Source of the DNA: Siderastrea radians
Taxonomy: Eukaryota; Cnidaria; Anthozoa; Scleractinia; Rhizangiidae
Assembly: GCA_964017195.1 (NCBI GenBank)
Contig: OZ024900.1
Coordinates: 27,832,441 to 27,896,440 of the forward strand
Length of the DNA: 64,000 bases
Direction: 5' to 3'
Below the pieces are notes generated by a model. The model saw nothing but the letters and a program-made list of their open reading frames with translations. It made no database searches and was not told the origin of the DNA. How positions within the stretch are numbered: position 1 is the first letter of the stretch; each line of letters starts with the position of its first letter. The translations under genes and the position numbers were made by a program. Below are positions 24,396 to 34,103 of this stretch, in pieces.

Positions 24396-25745
24396 ATGTT
24401 ACAGGCGCCCGCATGGGGGCTTGGGTCCAAGGCCTTTGAACAGCTCGACAAGTCATTTAATGAAGAGTGCAAACAGACGACCGTGTGGGATCCAAGGGCC
24501 TTCGATAATCCATGGTATGTAGATGATGAGAGTTCCATTTCGCAAGAGAAAGCAGAAGCAGGATCTAGGGACCTGGCCCCTGAGGAGATAGAGGAACGTG
24601 AGCCCAAATGGTTTCTTTTTCGATGAGTATTCATCACTGACGAAAATAGTGGAAATCCATGTTGCTCGCATTTGACTTCTGTCCAAACAATCCATTTTTC
24701 TTTCGATGAAATGGGTGAAATCTCCTCCAATGTCAAGATGAGTATTCCTTTTTGATATGAGTGTTCCTATTAGTTCCTTTTGAAATATGAGTTGTCCTAT
24801 TCCATGATGAGTATTCCTATTAGTTCCTTTTGATATGAGTGTTCCCATTTTTGATGTAAGTTGTACAATCGTGTACGATAAGAGAGTGATCGATCCAATC
24901 CGATGAGTATTCCTATTAGTTCCTATTTGATATGAGTGTTCCTATTAATGAGTTCCTTTTGATAATATGAGTGTTCCTTTTGATGAATTCCTTTTGATGA
25001 GTGTTCCTTTGAATGAGTTCCATTTTTAATGAGTGTTCCTGTTCCATGATGTAATGAGTATTCCTTTTTGATATGAGTGTTCCTATTAATGAGTTCCTTT
25101 TGATAATATGAGTGTTCCTTTTGATGAATTCCTTTTGATGAGTGTTCCTTTGAATGAGTTCCATTTTTAATGAGTGTTCCTGTTCCATGATGTAATGAGT
25201 ATTCCTTTTGATATGAGTGTTCCTATTCCATAATGAGCATTCCTTTCTCCGTTTCTGCAAAGCCTTGCACCAATTCTTTGACACGGACAAACTCGACGTA
25301 CGTGAAAATGTCAATTGAAGGTAAGAGTCAACTGAATTACGTGATGAAGCAGAATGTCCTGGACGGAGTGTTCCATTTTCATAAGCGCTACAATGAGTGT
25401 TCCATTTTGATGAGTGTTCCATTTTGATGAGTGTTCCTTTTCATGAGAATCCCTTGTTGGGCTTCTGGACTGAGGACTGGATCATCCATGAGTGTGAAAG
25501 ATGAAATGGGACGGTGGTTTTTTATAGAGAAACAAAGGGTCCCATGGGAGGCTAAGGAACCAATGAGAGAAAGACCCCATGGTGCTCTGGGAGGGGAAGG
25601 GGTGGGGGGACCCCCCTCTCCCTCCTTAGATGGACCATCAGGCTTTGCGGGGATCAGGGTATACAGGTCAAGCGAGGCCCCAGGACACCACTCCTAGCTT
25701 TGAGTTGATGCTGAGTGAACTTATGTCGGTTGACTTGACAAGAAA
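24396..25745. repeat. left subterminal region: minisatellite, polymerase scraps and inverted promoter copy
   Basis: A minisatellite of GAGTGTTCCTTTT-like blocks runs from about 24730 to 25440, with a higher-order unit of 141 and 140 bp starting at 24929 and 25070. Embedded in it are plus-strand scraps that match the element's own polymerase: GTGTACGATAAGAGAGTG (about 24874), a DTDKLDVR-coding stretch (about 25282-25305) and an EGKSQLNY-coding stretch (about 25318-25345), in an order unlike the gene. Bases 25518-25667 resemble the reverse complement of the promoter region at 42712-42901. An unassigned open stretch lies at 24396-24626. Confidence 0.75.
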
Positions 25746-26288
25746 ATGGTGAAATCAAGAAAGCCCTTGGGCTCCTTAGCCGGTTTGATGAATGTGGGGG
25801 GTGAGGAAGCGGTGAGAAGGAGAGTGGGACCAGAGCGAACGGCAGTGGAACGCCAGACGAGAGGAATGAACCAGCGAGGCGAACAAACGTGGCGTCCTTT
25901 AACCCGGCAGCGCGTGGGGGCATTTTTCGAGTTGTTTTTGCGGTGCATGGTGTGGACAGAGAATGGCGAGCGTGAGGGCCGACCACATCCCGAGATCGTG
26001 GAAGCCTTGCTGGGCACCCTGGTTCGGAAGATTATTCCTTGGGTGGACTAACACCGCATTTGGTCGAACTTTGAACGTCGGTGGCCCATGACCCTGGAAC
26101 ATTTCCATGAAATGGACAATGATCTTGCCAATTATTTGCCAAGTGTGCATGCGGGCCGCCAATGGCAAAGAATTCGTGTGTATTTTGGGGACATGGAGCG
26201 GGTACGAGAGCAGCGGCGGCGGGAGGAGCAAGAGAGGAGGCAACGGGCCATCAGATTGAACCAAGTGCGACGTGTTTTATTTCTTTGA
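25746..26288 (+). pseudogene. uncharacterised Polinton gene with one in-frame stop
   Basis: Two open stretches in the same frame (25746-26051 and 26052-26288) are separated only by a TAA at 26049-26051. Composition is continuous on both sides: basic and Arg-rich in the first part, then DNDLANYLPSVHAGRQWQRI and a C-terminal Arg/Glu/Gln-rich helix. I recognise no family. A TATA-like GGTATACAGG lies at about 25658, within the inverted copy of the polymerase-side promoter. Either the gene is 181 codons and nonsense-mutated, or only the first 101 codons are made. Confidence 0.5.
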
Positions 26289-26464
26289 ACTTTGAACATT
26301 TTGTTTTTTATTGTGAGTCAAGGCTACTGTGAGTCAAGAGACATTATTTATTACCATAGTGCAAACTCAGTGTTGTCAGTTTTTAAAATTTTTTAATTAA
26401 AAAAGAGTTGATGTTTTTTACAAATGGTTGTCCGTGTTCTTTGCCACGCGGGTGGGGCGCACCT

Positions 26465-26640
26465 ATTTACAAATTGGAAAAGCTATGTACAATTCAAAAA
26501 GTAAAAACTAAAAAAAAAAAGCTATGTACAATTCCAAAAATAAAAAACTAAAAAATGGCTATGTACAATTCCAAAACTAAAAATGGCTATGTACAATTCC
26601 AAAACTAAAAAATAAAAATGGCTATGTACAATTACAAATG
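26465..26640. repeat. short tandem array, GGCTATGTACAATTCC units
   Basis: Five copies of GCTATGTACAATT separated by A-rich spacers of variable length, ending directly at the 3' end of the SLOG-like gene. The last unit overlaps the stop region of that gene. They may act as its 3' UTR. Confidence 0.8.
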
Positions 26641-27327
26641 AAAGTCTTCGAGCTCCAGGCGTAATTGATCAATGTTCTCGGGTAGACAGAAGGTGCGATT
26701 GAATAAGGCTTGAATTTCTGCTCGGGTTTTGTCGTCCACATCACGGGATCCCACGATAGCACTGCTTTGATGAAGGGTGGGCTTTTTAGGTCCCCAAGGG
26801 ACAAATTGACTGCCAGTGACTAGGGTGGCAGCATTCTCGTTGACTTGGTAGTAATGGTCCGAGCGGTACCATGATTGACTGGGGATATCAAAGAGATAGA
26901 CGGGTTTGCCTTGATCCATGGCCAATTGCACAGTCCAACCGGTGCCTCCTTTCACGCGTTTATGATCCTGTTCCAAAATGCCAAACGCATAGATCGTATT
27001 GGCTTTTTTGGCAATTTGATAATTGCGTTGCAGCAATTGCAGGGTGTAAAAATGGTTGGGCATTCGTTTTCCTAGTTTCTCAGCCGCCTGGTGAAGATGT
27101 GGGTTGGCCAGCATCAAAACTTCCACGGTGGAAGGGGTGATGAAAGTGGCTCGAGGATGGTTCGGGGGGACCAGGACTTCTACTTGCATCCCAAACTGTT
27201 TACCCAGTTGTTCGACGAGTTCATCAGTACCTTTGGCTCCCCCGGTGTACACCACATGGCCATGACCAATTTGCAGTTCCAAGGCGTCGACATCGTGTTC
27301 TCCGATCATGTCGATGTCTGGTGGCAT
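26632..27327 (-). CDS. SLOG-like Rossmann-fold protein (LOG/DprA/YspA-related)
   Basis: The 231-residue frame has the two loops typical of SLOG domains: VVYTGGAKGTDELVEQLG (residues 26-43; glycine-rich nucleotide-binding turn) and VKGGTGWTVQLAMDQGKPV (125-143). Between them lie a PPNHPRA motif and a helix-rich segment, and FDIPSQSWYRSD follows. SLOG proteins bind or process nucleotide-derived ligands in bacterial conflict systems and in cytokinin-activating LOG enzymes. ATG 27327 was chosen because the frame open upstream to 27909 lies over the divergent promoter and the plus-strand zinc-finger gene and is low-complexity. A TATTTAAGG box lies about 40 bp upstream. Substrate unknown. Confidence 0.75.
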   Translation of the reverse strand: MPPDIDMIGEHDVDALELQIGHGHVVYTGGAKGTDELVEQLGKQFGMQVEVLVPPNHPRATFITPSTVEVLMLANPHLHQAAEKLGKRMPNHFYTLQLLQRNYQIAKKANTIYAFGILEQDHKRVKGGTGWTVQLAMDQGKPVYLFDIPSQSWYRSDHYYQVNENAATLVTGSQFVPWGPKKPTLHQSSAIVGSRDVDDKTRAEIQALFNRTFCLPENIDQLRLELEDFHL

Positions 27328-27537
27328 ACTTTGAGAATGACGACTCAGGGACCAAGGGAGCTCCTTAAATAGGGACAACGGACCAATGGGAAGACAAGAG
27401 GTCCTTAGTTGGATAGGGAAAAGCTGACCAATGGGACGATGAGAAGTTCTTATATGGAAAGGATAAGCTGACCAATGACAGCCAAGGGTCATGGGTATAA
27501 AAAGGCATGGGCGGTAGGGGTGAAAATCTTGAGCACG
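27328..27537. promoter_or_regulatory. divergent promoter with CCAAT and TATA boxes
   Basis: The interval between the SLOG gene and the zinc-finger gene contains three GACCAATGGG/GACCAATGAC-type CCAAT boxes (about 27388, 27430 and 27470). A TATTTAAGG box on the minus strand (27361-27372) faces the SLOG gene, and TATAAAA on the plus strand (27496-27502) lies 36-42 bp before ATG 27538. Confidence 0.7.
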
Positions 27538-28383
27538 ATGTCCGTCGATCGGAAGAGAAAGCAAAGTGTACACCCTGCGGGGAAGAAGAAAAAGAAAGAG
27601 AATGTGGACTGTGATCCTGTGGTATGCGAAGTGGTGGAAGACACCCGAGCTGCGGTGGAAGAGATGATGAAAGAATTGAATGACATGGTGGAGCAATCTA
27701 CACCTCAATTCACATTGACGACCGTGTATGACAAAGATCCTCCCAGTTCGGTGGACTACATGGTATGCCCTTGCCATGACGTGCGTTTGGAGGCGCGAGA
27801 ATCTCAAAAGGGATGGAAGTATGTGAAATGTCCCATGGAACCATGTTTGCTGTTTTGTGGTCAAGATCAAGCTCTGGAGTATATGAAAGCCGTGTATAGT
27901 CAACCTCATTCAGAAGTGTTGGACATGTGGTGTTGTTTGCAATGCTTTTGCCGTGAACCCGCCACGCTTCAACAGAGTCATTCGACTCAGAACCCCGATC
28001 GCTTGTTTCTGAATTGTTCCAAGAAAAAGTGTGGCTTCTTCCGGTGGGCCGATCAACCCTTGGGTCCCAAGTACTGGACTTGGTTTCATGACCATCCCCC
28101 CAAAAAAGCCGATCCACTCGCTGAACCACCCAGCCGTGATGCTCAAGGGTATCCCAAACGTGGAGTGGACATCCCTGGCCCGCCACCACCTCCAGTCAGA
28201 AGGAAAGAGGATCGGCCCCTGACAGATTATGGGAAACAATTGTTGCAAGAAATTCAAGATCTCAAGAACCGTCAAGAAATGATGGTAGCCCCAGCTCCAC
28301 CGCCCCCTAAGTACAGTGACAGTGTTGAGAACTGGCAGAAAGGTCTAGAGACCATCACCTGTGGACGTCTAGGTCTCTTTTAA
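27538..28383 (+). CDS. double GRF-type zinc-finger protein
   Basis: The 281-residue protein has a Lys-rich N terminus (16-20), then two Cys clusters. The first is VCPCH with KCPMEPC (residues 77-103). The second is CFC (136-138), C160 and C165 followed by GFFRWAD (166-172), which is the diagnostic core of GRF zinc fingers. GRF fingers bind single-stranded nucleic acid in topoisomerase 3-alpha and APE2, so a role in replication or recombination of the element is plausible. The C-terminal third is Pro-rich. ATG 27538 lies just downstream of a TATA box; an AATAAA signal follows at 28394. Confidence 0.8.
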   Translation: MSVDRKRKQSVHPAGKKKKKENVDCDPVVCEVVEDTRAAVEEMMKELNDMVEQSTPQFTLTTVYDKDPPSSVDYMVCPCHDVRLEARESQKGWKYVKCPMEPCLLFCGQDQALEYMKAVYSQPHSEVLDMWCCLQCFCREPATLQQSHSTQNPDRLFLNCSKKKCGFFRWADQPLGPKYWTWFHDHPPKKADPLAEPPSRDAQGYPKRGVDIPGPPPPPVRRKEDRPLTDYGKQLLQEIQDLKNRQEMMVAPAPPPPKYSDSVENWQKGLETITCGRLGLF

Positions 28384-28393
28384 TGCGAGAACG

Positions 28394-28399
28394 AATAAA
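28394..28399 (+). terminator. poly(A) signal AATAAA
   Basis: Lies 11 bp after the stop of the zinc-finger gene. Confidence 0.6.
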
Positions 28400-28416
28400 A
28401 TTTTTTTATTTAGTCC

Positions 28417-28767
28417 ATGGAGTCTGTGTGTTATGCGTGGGATTCTGTCTTGTCCCTGGGGCAATGGCAATGCCATCAAACCCTTTGCCAAGTCTTATAT
28501 GATCACCAACCCGGTGCCAAAATCCCCATTCCCCCATGTCCCGAGGACACGCATCCTCTCCAGATCTTTGAAGAAACCCATGTCGACCACAACTTGTATC
28601 GATGGGTGGTGTTTGTCTTATGGTTAAAAGCCCATCCGAACGCATGGCGATGGTATCGAATCATTCAAAAGGCGCATCCCAACACTGTCCCCACCATACC
28701 GACCTTATGGGATGAATGCCAGAAAGTATGGCCCCTCGAAAGAAAAAGGTCTCCCAACCATGGTTGA
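28417..28767 (+). CDS. small hypothetical protein overlapping the integrase start
   Basis: A 116-codon frame fills the gap between the zinc-finger gene and the integrase gene, overlapping the latter by 52 bp. It is rich in Trp, His and Pro, with a short hydrophobic run (LYRWVVFVLWLK, about residues 60-71). I recognise no family. It could be the shadow of a long 5' leader, but no other frame explains this interval. Confidence 0.4.
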   Translation: MESVCYAWDSVLSLGQWQCHQTLCQVLYDHQPGAKIPIPPCPEDTHPLQIFEETHVDHNLYRWVVFVLWLKAHPNAWRWYRIIQKAHPNTVPTIPTLWDECQKVWPLERKRSPNHG

Positions 28768-29849
28768 ATCGGTACCACGATCCTCGAGCCCCGGGGAGTT
28801 TAGGAGGCGTGCAACGGTTTGACAAAGCCCATCGTCTCCCTTTGAAAAAAGCCCAATGGGTCTTGGAATGGGATTTGGCCTATACCTTGCATAAACCGCG
28901 ACGTCGTCGTTTTCCCACCGTACCCTTGATCGTAGGAGGTTTAGATGATCAATGGGTGGCAGATTTAGTGGAAGTGCAACCGTTGCCCAAGTATAATCGG
29001 GGTATACGATATTTACTGACGGTATTGGATGTGTTGTCCAAGTACGCGTGGGTACAACCGTTGAAAGACAAAACCGGGGTCGCCTTGGTCCATGCCTTTG
29101 ACAAGATTTTGAAACAAGGACGACGTCACCCTAATCGATTGCAAACGGATCGAGGGAAAGAATTTTACAATCGGACCTTTCAACGATGGCTTGACGAGCA
29201 AGGCATTCAACATTTTTCCACCGAAGGGGATGCTAAAGCCAGTGTCGTGGAACAATTTAACCGCACCTTGAAAGAACGGTTGTACCGTTATTTTACCGCT
29301 GCCAACACCTTACGCTTTGACGATGTCTTACCCGAGTTGGTGCAAGGCTATAATGCCACCCGTCATCGAAGTATTGGCATGGCCCCTCAAGACGTGACAT
29401 GGGATAACGAAGAAGCTGTGTGGAAACGATTGTATGGCCAACGATTGAAAGGCCAGAAAAAACCTAAATTCAAAGTTGGGGATCGTGTACGTCTCAATAA
29501 GATTCATCGCACGTTTGCCAAAGGCAATTTACCTGGTTGGACCGAAGAAGTGTTTGTCGTGCATCGTGTGGTCCCGGGACCCGTGCCCACGTATAAGATT
29601 CACGAATGGGATGACACTCCCGTTCAAGGGACGTTTTGTGAAGAGGATTTACAAAAAGTCCATGTGTCCGAGGTGTTTCGCATCGAAAAGGTACTTAAGC
29701 GACAAAAAGATCGTTGGTTGGTCAAGTGGAAAGGGTGGCCAGACAAGTACAATAGTTGGATTGCAAGCCAAGACGTGACGTCCCTCCAACCCCCCAAGAG
29801 GAAAGTGACAAGCCCGCCCAAGCCACCCAAAAGACGACGACGCGACTAA
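28716..29849 (+). CDS. retrovirus-type integrase with C-terminal chromodomain
   Basis: This 377-residue enzyme should insert the element into the host chromosome and create the 6-bp duplication. The rve core carries the catalytic triad: Asp83 (WVADLVEV), Asp145 (LQTDRGKEF) and Glu179 (SVVEQFNRTLK), with 33 residues between the last two, the same spacing as in the second lineage at 51337. A basic SH3-like region (FKVGDRVRLNK, about 252-262) follows. Then comes a chromodomain (about 320-358: FRIEKVLK and WLVKWKGWPDKYNSWI) that could bind methylated histone tails and steer integration. A basic tail ends the protein. The frame is fully open. ATG 28728 is an alternative start. Confidence 0.95.
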   Translation: MPESMAPRKKKVSQPWLNRYHDPRAPGSLGGVQRFDKAHRLPLKKAQWVLEWDLAYTLHKPRRRRFPTVPLIVGGLDDQWVADLVEVQPLPKYNRGIRYLLTVLDVLSKYAWVQPLKDKTGVALVHAFDKILKQGRRHPNRLQTDRGKEFYNRTFQRWLDEQGIQHFSTEGDAKASVVEQFNRTLKERLYRYFTAANTLRFDDVLPELVQGYNATRHRSIGMAPQDVTWDNEEAVWKRLYGQRLKGQKKPKFKVGDRVRLNKIHRTFAKGNLPGWTEEVFVVHRVVPGPVPTYKIHEWDDTPVQGTFCEEDLQKVHVSEVFRIEKVLKRQKDRWLVKWKGWPDKYNSWIASQDVTSLQPPKRKVTSPPKPPKRRRRD

Positions 29850-29850
29850 A

Positions 29851-30891
29851 ATGACGTTTGTCCCCAACTCTTCGTTTTACGTGACGTTGATGAGTGATGC
29901 GAGTACCAAAGAGTTTCCTGGGAACAAGAGCCATCATTTTAGAAACCGATTGCCCAAACCCATCCGATTTGTAGGACGAGGATGGATGGTAGGCATGGTG
30001 AGGTTATCCTTACCCACCATTCCAGTGGTAGCGGAAGAAGGGGGAGTGGGCGATTCCCATCCTCTGTTGTATGTACGATGGCACGAACGGGTGTATGCCA
30101 AAGACGATCAAGGCAATGATCGCTGGTGGCATGAACGTCGCGAACTCACTGTCTACGGCCGAGATATGAGAAAGGAGATGGCCTCGTCGACGGGATCGCA
30201 TTTTTTTCATCAACTAGTGTACCGTTACGAGCAAAGCCGTGCGAAACAAACCCAACCCCTCAACAAATGGGCGGAGAACAATGGCGTCAAATTGTACCCG
30301 ACCTTTGAATGGACCTCCGAAGGGGATTTGGTGTTGAATACTGTCAATGTGGATTACAAAGTTCAAGTGGCGCACGTGTCATGGGGTAGAACCTTGGCCC
30401 TGAAAATGGGATGGATTGAACAAGTGTCCCCTGGCCAGTATCGATTGGGTCCCAATCTCTTGCCAGAATTTCATTCGGACTCCATTCCCACGCCAACCGA
30501 TGTCCGCGATGCCAGCAACAAACCCCTCTTTTGGAAAGTGGCGGGGGGTTATGTGAAGTTGAGTATGACGTGTAATTGGCGGTTTGTGAATTTGAACAAC
30601 ACCTTTCGTCCCTCGTCGGAATTTCCCTCGACGCGTCCTTTGCACGTGTATTGTGATGTAGGGACCAGCAGCATGGTAGGGGGCCGCATCACGGATCTCT
30701 TACGAGAAATCAAGTACCAGCCTCAAAACACCACCCACTTTGAACCTCGACATATTCAATATGTCCCAGTACGCAACGAAGTGGTGGAAATCGTGGAAAC
30801 CCAGATGGCCGAAACCAATGGGGATCTAGTGAAATTTGGCGAAGGGCATACCCTCCTAACCCTCCACTTTAAAAGGGACGTCGTAGTGTGA
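29851..30891 (+). CDS. minor capsid-like (candidate penton) protein, copy A
   Basis: The gene starts one base after the integrase stop and encodes 346 residues. Its N-terminal block (SSFYVTLMSDASTKEFPGN, then LPKPIRFVGRGWMVGMV) and C-terminal block (LHVYCDVGTSSMVGG, FEPRHIQYVPVRNEVVEI, KFGEGHTLLTLHFKR) recur in the neighbouring copy B. More distantly they recur in the second Polinton lineage (56278-57087). Position next to the capsid block and beta-rich composition suggest a capsid vertex or minor capsid component, but this is inference. Copy A is intact. Confidence 0.65.
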   Translation: MTFVPNSSFYVTLMSDASTKEFPGNKSHHFRNRLPKPIRFVGRGWMVGMVRLSLPTIPVVAEEGGVGDSHPLLYVRWHERVYAKDDQGNDRWWHERRELTVYGRDMRKEMASSTGSHFFHQLVYRYEQSRAKQTQPLNKWAENNGVKLYPTFEWTSEGDLVLNTVNVDYKVQVAHVSWGRTLALKMGWIEQVSPGQYRLGPNLLPEFHSDSIPTPTDVRDASNKPLFWKVAGGYVKLSMTCNWRFVNLNNTFRPSSEFPSTRPLHVYCDVGTSSMVGGRITDLLREIKYQPQNTTHFEPRHIQYVPVRNEVVEIVETQMAETNGDLVKFGEGHTLLTLHFKRDVVV

Positions 30892-30904
30892 AGAAGAAGA
30901 AAAA

Positions 30905-33900
30905 ATGTCGTTCTACGTGACGTTACCCAGTCATGCCAACCAACGTGAATTTCCCAACAACCAAGCCAATTCCTTCAAGATTCGTTTACCTCAACCGTTA
31001 CAGCTCACGGGGGCTGGATGGCAAGTGGGTTTGAGTGCCATTTCCTTACCGGATGCTCGCGTCAATTTGTACGAGTTGGTGAAGAAAGATGGGTACATCA
31101 TCTCGACGTCCTGGGACCAAACGTATCCCGCCCCGGGTAAAACCGATGGAACCATGGCCGGTAGCCCAGGATCCGCGCAAACCCTCATCAATGACGTGAA
31201 AGATTTGGATTGGGTGGTGGATGGGGTGAGTTTCATGAAAGCCGCCATTGCTCACTTGGAACAACGACGCAAGGAAACGGCGATTCAAGGAGGTCGGTTT
31301 GTCAACGATCAAGGCAAACACATGTACAGTACCGCCCGAAACTACTTACCCATTTGCCACGGTTTTACCTCGGTCAAACTGCAGATTGATACTCCGTTCT
31401 CACCTCGGCATAGACGCGGCGTGCCGCGAAAAACCGCCGGTTTTACCGGGGTTTTTTGCGGCAAGCAATACCGCGGTAATCGGTAAGACGCGGTAGAGTT
31501 GAATAGGCTTACGAACCTTTTGTTTAGAGTTCATTAAGAACAACAGGCAAGATTTCACGCTTCGATGATATGTCACTCATCTCACGAGAAACCGCCGCTT
31601 CATGCTTCAAGAGAAGCGTTGTTGATTATCAGTAAAAATAAATCATCATTAATATCGAGTAAGTGGTATTTATTATAAAGCTTAGCTTTCGAAAAGAATA
31701 CGACACAAGAACAGTTAAGTTGTCAGTGTTTAAAAATGCCGTGATTTGACACTCGGCTGTGGCGCCGTCGCGATCGTGTTCAAAAAGAATAGCATTTGCA
31801 TCGTTGAGCATTTTGACAGGCGAATTTATTGTTCAAATACACTTTGTAAAACGAAATTCTTAAATAATAAGTTCCACAAAATAAACGTTCATCCAAACCC
31901 AGAGAAAGACGAGAAAGCGCCAGTTAATTCCAAACATAACACTTCTGTTGACAACAAAGCAACTTTACTCACGCGTTGGATCTCGTGTCACGTGCAAAAT
32001 CACGTTTTTAATCACCTGAACACGTGTGATGCACCATGCGGACTTGTTTACACACTCAAGTGACATTCAGAGTGACATTTGATCGAAATCGATCAGCGTT
32101 CACGTTCACTTTCGTTTCGAATAATTATTTGAAAGAAGGATTTTAAATATGTGTCGAAAGTCGGAGTATGTTCGTCTGAGATTGCTGTCGTTTTATAGAT
32201 CAAATGTTAAGATTTCGAAAGCTGTTCAGGAATTGTCCGCTGAAGGATTGAAAGTGAACAGGAAAACTGTCGCGAAGTACTACAGTCGCTACAAACGAGA
32301 TCTGCCTTTAGGAGACTTGCCTCGAAGCGGCTTTCGTTTATTAAAAAAAAGTCTTTTTAGCGTCGCTAATCAATTTTGTATTGCGGTGTTCACTTTTCCA
32401 TTTTGGCTTTTAATCAGCGGCGACGCAGCAAAAGCTACGGAACTTTTTAGCCCGTCAAGAGAAAGGGATGCAGTTAATTATCGGCTGCCTGCATGCGATT
32501 TTTCTGTTATCTCAATTTAAACACAGCTAAAAGGTGTTTTTAAGGCCCGTATTCACAGACGATTTTTGTCGAACAACTCAATGAAAATTTTTGTCGCGGA
32601 TCGCGGCGATAAAATCGCCATGAAATCGCCGCGAGTTTGCACGCGTATGAACTGGCGGCGATAAAATCGTCGCGATTCGAGCCCACTCGAAGCTTGTGCA
32701 ACTTCGGCGCGACAAAAATTGGGCCTTAAGTTAAACGCAAAAGGTAAACGGGCCTTAAGTTAAACGCAAATTTAAACTGTTTAGCAAGGCTTTGAAAACT
32801 TTTGAACTGTTTACAACCATATGTTCTCGCGAATTAAGTTTTCTTTGGTTGAGCGACAGTGCACATTAAGCCGTCGGAAAAAGCGAATTGATAAAGTGTT
32901 CTTAACTGTTGATCCGTGAATATAAACATAAATTAGAAATGAACACACCATTCTCAGTTTAGAATTGATAGCCCGATATGCGTCGCATTTGCTTCATACA
33001 CGTGCATAATTTTGTAATTTCACCCGTGCGGGGTAAAAAATGTTGAACTTAAAACATTTATACTTCTATAAAAGAACACTATCATTCACTTCATACGAGC
33101 TTTGTTTTCCGTTCGCTTTTTTTATTTAAAGCTCGCATTTATCGATTTTCAAAGTTTTAAACACAAAACGTTCGGTCGAGCGATTGTTAACCACGAATTT
33201 ACATGAATTACTTTTCACAGCTTCAGGTAAACAATGGGATGAAACTACTAATCAGTAACTATTGTTTCTTCACCGCGGTATACTGCGTGTCGCTTACCGC
33301 GGCGTTCGGTCACGCTCGTCCAAGACGAGGTTGAGCTTACCGCGGTACCGCGGTGAGTTCGCGGCACAACCGCGCGGCAAGGACGAGGTTTCACCGCGTG
33401 CTAATGGGTAAATAGTTTCGGGCGGTACTGTACGTCAAGTTTCGTTGGGAAGGCGAGGATCTGCTCATTGACAACACGAATGTCTGCCATTGCAAAACTG
33501 ACACGCCAGCCCTGTACATCTACACCAAATTAGCACTCAAGAGGGGATGGTTACGTAAAACGAGCAGTGATTGATTTTGGGACCGAATTTACAGCAAGAA
33601 TTCATGGGGGATCAAATCCCCAACATGACAAAACCGATTGACAACGATTGGAACGATGTGAACGACGATCAGAGCAACCCAGTCTTTTGGACGGTGCGTT
33701 CGTTTATGCCCGATTATTTACGACTGAGTATGAGTTGTGGGTGGCGTTTCACGAATTTGAATGTGGCGTTTCGGGCGGTGGTGGGTGAACCCACACGATC
33801 GTTGCACGTGTACTCCGACGTGGCAGGCAGTATGATGGTGGGCAATCGCGTGACCGATTTGTTGCGTGAAATCCAGTACAAGCGACAAGGACGTGGCACC

Positions 33901-34059
33901 CTGTATTTTGAACCGTTGCACATTCAATACATGTCTCTTCGTAACGAAGTCGTGGAAATTATTCATGTTCAAGTAGCTGAAACGATTGGTACCGGAGGAG
34001 ACTTGGTCAAGTTTGGTGAAGGCCATACCATTGTCACGTTGCACTTCAAAAAGACATAA
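30905..34059 (+). pseudogene. minor capsid-like protein, copy B, interrupted by a transposon and a frameshift
   Basis: A tandem paralogue of copy A. The 5' part (30905-31324) starts SFYVTLPSHANQREFPNN and LPQPLQLTGAGWQVGL. The 3' part (33433-34059) ends with LHVYSDVAGSMMVGNR and VKFGEGHTIVTLHFKK. A 2.1-kb Tc1/mariner-like element with TA duplications separates the two. Independently, the 3' part changes frame near 33560-33575, where one frame hits TGA and the conserved LGPNL block continues in another. Copy B therefore has two unrelated lesions while copy A is open, which suggests relaxed constraint or partial redundancy. Confidence 0.85.
31327..33430 (+). mobile_element. Tc1/mariner-like transposon inserted in minor-capsid copy B
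   Basis: The ends are inverted repeats starting CAGTACCGCCCGAAACTA. About 27 of the first 29 bases match, and they are followed by CCGCGG-rich palindromic blocks. They are flanked by TA on both sides (31325-31326 and 33431-33432), the Tc1/mariner target duplication. An internal frame at 32149-32520 begins with a helix-turn-helix region typical of Tc1 transposases (AVQELSAEGLKVNRKTVAKY and LPRSGFR), then loses resemblance, so the element is decayed or non-autonomous. It is AT-richer than its host gene. Confidence 0.85.
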
Positions 34060-34064
34060 AAAGG
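34055..34064 (+). promoter_or_regulatory. TATA-like box CATAAAAAGG
   Basis: Overlaps the stop codon of copy B and lies 40-49 bp before ATG 34104. Confidence 0.4.
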
Positions 34065-34103
34065 GGAGGACTTGACAAAGGGAGTGTCCAATCACAACCA
34101 AAG

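Noticed and set aside
24124..24456. Open frames within the left inverted repeat (mirrored at 47179-47454)
   Set aside because: The repeat carries dense regulatory-like sites and poly(A) signals; the frames show no protein-like pattern.
24916..25422. 168-codon minus-strand frame with repeated RNTH and KRNS blocks
   Set aside because: It is the translation of the minisatellite; the repetition comes from the DNA unit and there is no family resemblance.
24730..25440. Possible CRISPR-like array
   Set aside because: Units are adjacent and degenerate without unique spacers, and the context is eukaryotic.
26632..27909. 425-codon version of the SLOG-like gene
   Set aside because: The upstream 194 codons lie over the divergent promoter and the plus-strand zinc-finger gene and look like a shadow; ATG 27327 fits the TATA-like box.
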